Made by a program: the position numbers and the translations under genes. A stretch of DNA of 64,000 nt from Candidatus Competibacteraceae bacterium (GTDB taxonomy: Bacteria; Pseudomonadota; Gammaproteobacteria; Competibacterales; Competibacteraceae), in assembly GCA_003989085.1 (NCBI GenBank), contig RXIV01000008.1, forward strand, positions 124,001 through 188,000, written 5' to 3'. This document shows positions 58,481 to 64,000 of the stretch, one piece after another (positions within the stretch are counted from its first letter, which is position 1; every line of letters begins with the position of its first letter). A model generated the notes under the pieces. That model did no database searches and was not told the DNA's origin. It saw only the letters and a list, made by a program, of their open reading frames with translations.

Positions 58481-59212
58481 GTGAACAGGCAGCCGCTGCG
58501 GTTATTACTATCTGCGGTGCCGGTGCCGGCCCTGAGCGCAGGTGAAATTCATTTGTGGCTGGTGGATCTGGATCAGCCGCCAAAGCCATTGCCGGAACTG
58601 GCCGCGACATTGACGAGGGACGAACAGGAACGGGCAGCGCGATTTCGCTTTCCTGAACATCAAGCCCGGTTTATCGCCGGACGCGGTTTGCTGCGAGAAC
58701 TGCTGGGTGCGTATCTGGACCGACCAGCGGTGACGCTGCGGTTCGGCCAGGGTTCGCATGGCAAGCCGTACTTGGCGGGTGAAGATGCTGCCGGGTTGCA
58801 TTTCAACCTGGCGCATAGCGGCCACCGGGCGCTGTACGCAGTGGCTCGTCGTGAAGTCGGCGTTGATCTGGAAAAGATGGATCGGCAGGTGGATGATCCA
58901 GCGATCATTGACCGGATTTGCGGGCTACGTGAACAGGCGGCATTTCAGATCATCCCGCAAGAGCAGCGCCATAACGCCTTTTTTGCCTGCTGGACGCGCA
59001 AGGAAGCCATTGCCAAAGCACTGGGTAGTGGTTTTTCCTGTGGATTACAAACCCTTGATGTTTGTTTTTGGAAAGGCGAGCAGACGCAAGTGCGCGATCC
59101 GGCAGGTCGGGAATGGGGCGTAGTGAATTTGCCGTTGGATCGCGGTTGGGCCGGGGCCTTGGCGGCAGCGGGCGCAGATTGGCGTTACCGGTTTCTTTTT
59201 GGGCTTTACTGA
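58481..59212 (+). CDS. 4'-phosphopantetheinyl transferase (Sfp-type)
   Basis: Sfp-type enzymes add the phosphopantetheine arm from CoA to carrier proteins. The 243-residue protein has GVDLE at 127-131 with metal ligands D129 and E131, and WTRKEAIAKALG at 171-182 with E175. FNLAHSGHRALYAV and HGKPYL precede them as expected. The start is GTG at 58481; a weak ribosome site only is visible. No polyketide or peptide synthase gene is in the window, so its target carrier is unknown and may be the fatty-acid ACP. Confidence 0.9.
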   Translation: MNRQPLRLLLSAVPVPALSAGEIHLWLVDLDQPPKPLPELAATLTRDEQERAARFRFPEHQARFIAGRGLLRELLGAYLDRPAVTLRFGQGSHGKPYLAGEDAAGLHFNLAHSGHRALYAVARREVGVDLEKMDRQVDDPAIIDRICGLREQAAFQIIPQEQRHNAFFACWTRKEAIAKALGSGFSCGLQTLDVCFWKGEQTQVRDPAGREWGVVNLPLDRGWAGALAAAGADWRYRFLFGLY

Positions 59213-59480
59213 ATCATGCCGGTTGTCATTTCATGCCAGTTGCCTTTTCGCTGACTAGCCAGGCTAGAAGCCAGCGTTGCTGACGAACAGGCGCGGTCAA
59301 AGGCTTGCATCATTTGTTGTAGGGAATCGCCGCGCTATTGACGACTCAGCCCGGTATAACGGCCGGAATAAGTTTTCAAGTGTTTTCATCTTTAAACCGG
59401 CTTTTCTCCACCACGGCCCATCCGCGCTTTGCGTGCTTTCTGTGGATCGGGTTATATCCAAACCGGAGCGATTGAATCAT
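59213..59480. other. Gap upstream of tpm
   Basis: The 268 bases between the PPTase gene and tpm contain no recognised gene. The plus frame is open for 68 codons ahead of the tpm start (from 59277) but shows no known family. Confidence 0.4.
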
Positions 59481-60137
59481 ATGGAACCTTCATTCTGGCA
59501 CGAACGCTGGGAACGGGCTGAGACGGGCTTTCACCAGCAGCATATCAATGTTCACCTCCAACAATTTTGGGGTCAGTTGCAATTGCCGCCCGGCCAGCGG
59601 GTTTTTGTCCCACTATGCGGCAAGAGCAATGATTTATTGTGGTTGGCGGGTGAGGGTTATCCGGTGACTGGCGTAGAACTCAGCCCCATTGCCGTCGAGG
59701 CGTTTTTTACCGAAAACCGGCTATCGCCGCGTCGATGGCGGGAAGGCGCTTTCGAGTATTGGGAAGCAGACGAAATTCGCATTCTGCTTGGTGATTTTTT
59801 CTGCTTGGAACCGCATCACGTGATGGATTGCACCGGGATTTACGACCGGGCTTCGCTGATTGCATTGCCGCCGGCCCTGCGGGAACGCTATGTCCATACG
59901 CTGGATAGGGTGTCGCCTGGCGGGATTCAAATGTTGCTGGTGACAATGGAATACGATCAGACGGTACTGACTGGACCACCCTTTGCGGTGAGCGAAGCGG
60001 AGGTGCGAACATTGTATGAGCCGGCGCATACCGTGGAATTGCTCTATACCCGTGATGCGTTGGCGGAGGAGTCCCGTTGGCGGGAGCGTGGTCTGACTTG
60101 GCTGTTGGAGAAAGTCTACCGGCTGACCCAGTGCTGA
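59481..60137 (+). CDS. tpm: Thiopurine S-methyltransferase
   Basis: Bacterial TPMT methylates thiopurines and also selenium and tellurium compounds with SAM. The 218-residue protein has the family start SFWHERWERAETGFHQQHIN, the SAM loop VFVPLCGKSNDLLWLAGEGY followed by VTGVELSPIAVEAFF, and GIYDRASLIALPPALRERY. ATG 59481 gives the usual length. It is followed with a small gap by the ADP-ribosylglycohydrolase gene. Confidence 0.93.
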   Translation: MEPSFWHERWERAETGFHQQHINVHLQQFWGQLQLPPGQRVFVPLCGKSNDLLWLAGEGYPVTGVELSPIAVEAFFTENRLSPRRWREGAFEYWEADEIRILLGDFFCLEPHHVMDCTGIYDRASLIALPPALRERYVHTLDRVSPGGIQMLLVTMEYDQTVLTGPPFAVSEAEVRTLYEPAHTVELLYTRDALAEESRWRERGLTWLLEKVYRLTQC

Positions 60138-60142
60138 TCACA

Positions 60143-61306
60143 ATGGACGGCAAGCCTGATTTTTGCGGAAGCGGGCGTAAAACCGATTCATCTCCAATGG
60201 TGGGCAATGAAGTGAAAAATCCAGCTTCTGAAGTCGATGTGGCTGAGCTGTCATTCCGGCTGCGGGGTTTACTGGTGGGCACTGCGGTTGGCGATGCGCT
60301 GGGACTGCCAGCGGAAGGGCTGTCTCGCCGCCGCACCCAAGGTCGGTACCGTGGTCAGTGGCGGCACCGACTGATTTTCGGACGCGGCATGATCAGCGAC
60401 GATACCGAACATACGATCTTCGTCGCTCAATGCCTGCTCTGTCATCCCGATTCTCCAGAGCGTTTCGCTCGCCGGTTAGGATGGTGCTTGCGTGGCTGGT
60501 TGCTGTCGTTGCCTGCCGGAATTGGTTTTGCGACCTTGCGGGCGATTGGCAAGCTCTGGCTGGGATTTCCGCCGCGATCCAGCGGCGTGTATTCCGCTGG
60601 CAATGGTCCAGCCATGCGGGTCGCGATCATTGGCGCGTTCTTCGCCCACGATGCCGAACGGCGAGCCGCCTATGTCGCCGCCTCAACCCGTATGACCCAC
60701 ACCGACCCGAAAGCACTGATTGGTGCGACTGTGATCGCTGAGCTGGCGGCCTGGACGGTGCGGGAACGGCTGACTGAGCCACCGCCGCTGGATACTTTTC
60801 TAACCTTATTACGCCGCTGTGGTTCAGGAGATCGCGATTGGCAGAGCTTAGTGGAGACCATCGCCCAGGCCGCACGGGATCAAGTGTCGGTCGCAGAACT
60901 GGCAGAGCGGTTGGGGTTGTCCAGAGGCGTGACTGGCTACATCTATCATACGGTTCCGGTGGTCATTTACGCCTGGTTTCGTCAGGGCGGCGACTTTAGG
61001 TCCACCTTGACGGCGGTGCTGGATTGCGGCGGCGATACCGACACGACAGGCGCCATTGTCGGGGCGATAGCAGGGGCGATGGGTGGCGAGGACAGCATTC
61101 CAGCAGACTGGCGAACGGGGGTTGCCGACTGGCCGCGCTCGTTGCCGTTGTTGCGGACCCTCGCGGATCGGTTGGCGGCGGTGATTGCGACCGGTCAATC
61201 AGCGGCGCCGGTACGCTATTTTTGGCCGGCCATTCCACTACGAAATTTACTGTTCCTGCTGATTGTGCTGCTGCACGGTCTCTGGCGCTTGTTGCCGCCT
61301 TACTGA
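60143..61306 (+). CDS. ADP-ribosylglycohydrolase family protein with C-terminal membrane segment
   Basis: These DraG-type enzymes remove ADP-ribose from proteins or small substrates. The protein of about 387 residues has GLLVGTAVGDALGLPAEGL, ISDDTEHTIF with the first metal site, GNGPAMRVAIIGAFF and, late, GGDTDTTGAIVGAIAGAMGG with the second site. The last 30 residues end in a hydrophobic helix (LRNLLFLLIVLLHGLWRLLP), so it may be anchored to the membrane by its tail. The start is uncertain: ATG 60143 is used, and ATG 60197 is also possible; neither has a clear ribosome site. The target is unknown. Confidence 0.82.
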   Translation: MDGKPDFCGSGRKTDSSPMVGNEVKNPASEVDVAELSFRLRGLLVGTAVGDALGLPAEGLSRRRTQGRYRGQWRHRLIFGRGMISDDTEHTIFVAQCLLCHPDSPERFARRLGWCLRGWLLSLPAGIGFATLRAIGKLWLGFPPRSSGVYSAGNGPAMRVAIIGAFFAHDAERRAAYVAASTRMTHTDPKALIGATVIAELAAWTVRERLTEPPPLDTFLTLLRRCGSGDRDWQSLVETIAQAARDQVSVAELAERLGLSRGVTGYIYHTVPVVIYAWFRQGGDFRSTLTAVLDCGGDTDTTGAIVGAIAGAMGGEDSIPADWRTGVADWPRSLPLLRTLADRLAAVIATGQSAAPVRYFWPAIPLRNLLFLLIVLLHGLWRLLPPY

Positions 61307-61365
61307 GCTGGTTCGTGAGGTGGGCACTCCCACTCATGTAAATCAGCTGGCTGCGCTACTCGCTG

Positions 61366-61390
61366 CACGGTAGCACCGTGGGCGTATAAT
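61366..61390 (+). promoter_or_regulatory. Candidate promoter with operator for bacteriohemerythrin
   Basis: TATAAT at 61385-61390 is a perfect -10 box. The inverted repeat CACGG, five bases, CCGTG (61366-61380) sits directly upstream in the spacer and could bind a regulator. The -35 region is poor, which would fit activator- or repressor-controlled expression. The rest of the 170-base gap holds nothing else recognised. Confidence 0.5.
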
Positions 61391-61476
61391 ACCACTCTAT
61401 ATTTAGGTAGTATTTGCTGGTTCATCCCATTTTCGGTGCAATACATACAAAAAAAACTAGCGAGGGCATATCGGTC

Positions 61477-61929
61477 ATGGCTAACTTTATCGAATGGTCC
61501 AATGAACTGAGCGTGGGCATTGAGGAGATCGACGCCCAACACAAAGTGCTGGTGGATTTGCTTAACCAGATTCATACCGCGATCCAGCAGCGGCATGGGG
61601 CAGAGCTTACTAAGCAAATCCTTGATAGGTTAGGTGAGTACACCCGGGTTCACTTTGCGGTTGAAGAGAGTTTGATGCGTATCTTGCACTATCCGGACTA
61701 CGAGCGGCATAAGCAAGAACATGACAAGTTGATCGGGCAACTCAATTGTTTTCATGCCAAGTTAACGTCAGGTAAGGCTTCGATCAGTTTCGAATTAGCG
61801 CATTTTCTCAAGCGTTGGCTGACCAAGCACATCATGGAAACGGACAAGTACTACGTTCCGTATTTTTTGGGGCAGGGCATCCAGCCTGAACTGGCTAAGC
61901 CATCATGGGTGAAGCGATTATGGGGGTGA
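61477..61929 (+). CDS. Bacteriohemerythrin
   Basis: Bacteriohemerythrins carry oxygen on a di-iron centre. The 150-residue protein shows all ligands: H22, H59, E63, H78, H82, H118 and D123 (in QHKVLVDLL, HFAVEESLM, HKQEHDKLI and HIMETDKYY). The N-terminal FIEWSNELSVGIEEIDAQHK is typical of the family. ATG 61477 has GAGGG at about 11 bases. The end overlaps the lpxB stop by 12 bases on the other strand. It may supply or sense oxygen in a cell that moves between aerobic and anaerobic life. Confidence 0.95.
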   Translation: MANFIEWSNELSVGIEEIDAQHKVLVDLLNQIHTAIQQRHGAELTKQILDRLGEYTRVHFAVEESLMRILHYPDYERHKQEHDKLIGQLNCFHAKLTSGKASISFELAHFLKRWLTKHIMETDKYYVPYFLGQGIQPELAKPSWVKRLWG

Positions 61930-63093
61930 CAGTCGTTGAATTCTTTGTATCAACTCAATAATCGCCGTTGCCGCCTGGTGACTGGCATTACGGCGCAATT
62001 CAGTATGCAGCGCATCAAACTCCGCCGTCACTGCGTTGCAAGCAGCAGCATCTTCTAGCCAATGCAATACCGCTGATCCTAGATTCAGCACAGTTGCTGT
62101 TTCCTGAATGAACTCAGGAATCAACGTGTGTCCGGCCAGCAAATTAGGCAGGGCAAAATGGGTAATGCGCACCAAGCGCCGGGCCATCCAGGCGGTGATC
62201 GGCGCGACTTGGTAGGCCATGACCATCGGCCGCTTGAGCAGCATCGCCTCCAAGGTTGCGGTTCCTGAAGCCAGTAGTGTGACTTCGGCAATGCTTAACA
62301 CTTCGCGGGAATGACCTTGCAGCAGGGTTAATGGCAAGTCTGACGCCAGTTCAGATTGCATCCTCTTAAGTAAATCATGCAATTGCGGAGTGGCTGCGGG
62401 CAGAAGGAAATGCAGATCAGGCTGTTGGGTGTGTAGCCATTGCGCGGTTTGCAGAAAGAGTGGCCCGAGTCGGCGGACTTCACCCATACGGCTCCCTGGC
62501 AACAGCGCGATGATCCGCGCCTCATCAGGCCATTCCTGACGGAGCGCCCGCCGCGCTAACCCCGGATCGACGCGCATTGGAATGGCGTCGGCCAACGGAT
62601 GACCGACATAACGCACCGGGACGCCGTGATCCTGGTAAAACGCCGCCTCGAACGGCAACAAAGTCAGCATCAGATCCACCGAACGGGCAATTTTACGCAC
62701 CCGCCACGGTCGCCAGGCCCACACCGAGGGACTGACATAATGGACAGTGGGAATACCATGAGCCCGCAATCGGCGTTCCAGCCCGAGGTTGAAATCTGGA
62801 GCGTCGATGCCGATAAAAACCGCTGGTCGATCAGTCAGAAAATGGCGGTAAAGTTGCCGGCGAATGTTGAGCAGTTCCGGGAGATGACGGAGTACTTCCA
62901 CCAAGCCCATGACCGCCAGTCGTTCCAACGGAACCCAGGATTGCAAGCCCGCTGCGATCATGCCGGGGCCGCCGACGCCACTGAACCGGGCGTGCGGATA
63001 ATACTGTTTCAGCGTAGCGATGATCGGAGCGCCAAGCAGGTCGCCCGACAGCTCCCCGGCGACAAGAGCGATGTGCATTGCCTCATGCTCCAT
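61918..63093 (-). CDS. lpxB: Lipid-A-disaccharide synthase
   Basis: LpxB joins UDP-diacylglucosamine and lipid X to lipid A disaccharide. The 391-residue protein has IALVAGELSGDLLGAPIIA, FSGVGGPGMIAAGLQS, HYVSPSVWAWRPWRVRKIAR and LLPGSRMGEVRRLGPLFLQT, all typical. ATG 63093 is used; a second ATG at 63078 would shorten it by five codons. It is downstream of lpxA on the minus strand with about 90 bases between, the common fabZ-lpxA-lpxB order. Confidence 0.95.
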   Translation of the reverse strand: MEHEAMHIALVAGELSGDLLGAPIIATLKQYYPHARFSGVGGPGMIAAGLQSWVPLERLAVMGLVEVLRHLPELLNIRRQLYRHFLTDRPAVFIGIDAPDFNLGLERRLRAHGIPTVHYVSPSVWAWRPWRVRKIARSVDLMLTLLPFEAAFYQDHGVPVRYVGHPLADAIPMRVDPGLARRALRQEWPDEARIIALLPGSRMGEVRRLGPLFLQTAQWLHTQQPDLHFLLPAATPQLHDLLKRMQSELASDLPLTLLQGHSREVLSIAEVTLLASGTATLEAMLLKRPMVMAYQVAPITAWMARRLVRITHFALPNLLAGHTLIPEFIQETATVLNLGSAVLHWLEDAAACNAVTAEFDALHTELRRNASHQAATAIIELIQRIQRLSPP

Positions 63094-63181
63094 CAATATG
63101 GCCTTGACAACGCTTTCCTTGCTGACCTTTCTGCCTTGCCTTGTAATCTTCCGTGTTTTCCGCGAACAAAATCCTCGTCCT

Positions 63182-63955
63182 TTAGCGGACGATGCCGTTC
63201 CGGGACGGGGCAGCCAGAAAGTCGGCCAGAATCTGCAAACGCGGCCAGTCGACCATCATTTCCCGCACCTTCTCAACGGCCTCTTCCAGGCGCAAATTAG
63301 CGCGGTAAATCACCTTGTAAGCCCGACGGATCGCCTGAATTTCCTCATCAGCAAAGCCACGTCGGCGCAAGCCTTCGGCATTGATGCCATAGGGTTCGGC
63401 CCGGTAGCCGGCTACCGTGACATAGGGCGGCACATCCCGGTTTACCCCGCAGGCGAAACCACAAAAACTGTGAGCGCCAAGCCGGGTGAACTGGTAGATC
63501 AGGGCAAAGCCGCCCAGCACCACGTCATCTTCGATATGAACGTGCCCGGCCAGCGACGCGCCATTGGCAAAGATGGTTCGGTTGCCGACCACGCAATCAT
63601 GGGCGATATGGACATAGGCCATGATCCAGTTGTCATCCCCAACCTGGGTCAGCCCGACATCCTGCGCAGTGCCCCGATTAATGGTCACGAATTCGCGGAT
63701 GGTGTTGCGGTCGCCGATTTCCAGCCGGGTGGGTTCGCCGCCGTATTTCTTGTCCTGCGGTATCTCGCCCAGAGAGGAAAACTGGTAAATCCGATTCTCG
63801 CAGCCAATTCGGGTTGGCCCTTGCAGCACCACATGCGGGCCAATCCAGGTGCCGGCGCCGATCTCGACCTCCGGCCCGATGATCGAGAACGGCCCGACTG
63901 TGACATCGGGGGCCAATCGGGCGGACGGGTCTACTACGGCGCGGGGATCGATCAC
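63182..63955 (-). CDS. lpxA: UDP-N-acetylglucosamine acyltransferase
   Basis: LpxA adds the first hydroxyacyl chain in lipid A synthesis. The protein is a left-handed beta helix of hexapeptide repeats with VTVGPFSIIGPEVEIGAGTW, YQFSSLGEIPQDKKYGGEPT, and the catalytic histidine in MAYVHIAHDCVVGN. GINAEGLRRRGF begins the helical tail. I choose GTG 63955, which gives 257 residues and the start VIDPRAVVDPSA, as in other LpxA proteins, and makes a four-base GTGA overlap with the fabZ stop. A GTG at 63979 would add eight residues. Confidence 0.93.
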   Translation of the reverse strand: MIDPRAVVDPSARLAPDVTVGPFSIIGPEVEIGAGTWIGPHVVLQGPTRIGCENRIYQFSSLGEIPQDKKYGGEPTRLEIGDRNTIREFVTINRGTAQDVGLTQVGDDNWIMAYVHIAHDCVVGNRTIFANGASLAGHVHIEDDVVLGGFALIYQFTRLGAHSFCGFACGVNRDVPPYVTVAGYRAEPYGINAEGLRRRGFADEEIQAIRRAYKVIYRANLRLEEAVEKVREMMVDWPRLQILADFLAAPSRNGIVR

Positions 63956-64000
63956 GGCACGATGTTCCGGCGGGCGCACATCAGATCAGCAGAGGCCACC
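63952..64000 (-). CDS. fabZ: 3-hydroxyacyl-ACP dehydratase FabZ, last residues (partial)
   Basis: Reading the minus strand from the window edge, the frame gives VASADLMCARRNIVP and a TGA at 63954-63952. This resembles the end of FabZ, which in relatives reads like CEATMMCAR before a short tail. Its place directly before lpxA is where fabZ is expected. Only about 16 codons are inside the window, so the call rests on this short match and on gene order. Confidence 0.7.
   Translation of the reverse strand, partial: VASADLMCARRNIVP

Overview
The window reads as a chromosomal segment of a Gram-negative gammaproteobacterium with moderately high GC. The genes for lipid A synthesis (fabZ end, lpxA, lpxB), LptE, KdsA, an M48 envelope protease of the BepA type and a heptosyltransferase-like enzyme show an LPS outer membrane. 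Several gene orders are typical of the class: eno-ftsB-ispD-ispF preceded by pyrG-kdsA, leuS-lptE, purM-purN and fabZ-lpxA-lpxB. The large polyhydroxyalkanoate (PHA) gene set next to an acetate permease would suit a carbon-storing bacterium such as the Competibacter group. That placement is inference from gene content and was not checked by any search.

Layout. 1-3.5 kb: typA 3' end, acetate permease, a secreted Cache-domain protein, tyrS. 3.6-10.4 kb: anmK, a toxin relic, pepN, phasin and class I phaC. 10.6-13.8 kb: zinc uptake (znuA divergent from zur-znuC-znuB) around two Zur-box-like palindromes. 13.8-17 kb: GT9 glycosyltransferase, catalase with an OxyR-like site, a DUF454 protein. 17-21 kb: pstSCAB without phoU. 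21-24 kb: small unknown ORFs, a Fic-like protein and a HAD phosphatase, then DAHP synthase. 24.2-26.6 kb: a large secreted metalloprotease with five near-identical C-terminal repeats. 26.9-31.3 kb: MaoC hydratase, etfBA and an acyl-CoA dehydrogenase. 31.3-37.5 kb: tusA, bepA-like protease, class III PHA synthase (phaE-phaC), phaR, phaB, phaA. 37.8-46.5 kb: lptE, leuS, purMN, sugar epimerase, cobM, two NosL-like copper proteins and a thioredoxin-like lipoprotein. 46.6-52.2 kb: ispF, ispD, ftsB, eno, kdsA, pyrG. 52.6-59.2 kb: a neutral-lipid and acyl-CoA neighbourhood (fadD, TetR regulator, wax ester synthase/DGAT, acyl-CoA-binding protein, alpha/beta hydrolase, thioesterase, phosphopantetheinyl transferase). 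59.5-64 kb: thiopurine methyltransferase, ADP-ribosylglycohydrolase with a tail anchor, bacteriohemerythrin, lpxB, lpxA and the last codons of fabZ.

The dominant theme is carbon storage and fatty-acid flow. Acetate enters through the permease. PhaA and PhaB make (R)-3-hydroxybutyryl-CoA, and two different PHA synthases can polymerise it. Beta-oxidation parts (FadD, acyl-CoA dehydrogenase, ETF) and a MaoC-type hydratase could link fatty acids to PHA. A WS/DGAT with an acyl-CoA-binding protein suggests wax ester or triacylglycerol storage as well. No rRNA, tRNA, CRISPR array, prophage or intact insertion sequence was recognised. The accessory-looking pieces are the Fic/HAD cluster, the repeat-bearing protease, the toxin relic and several palindromic candidate operators.
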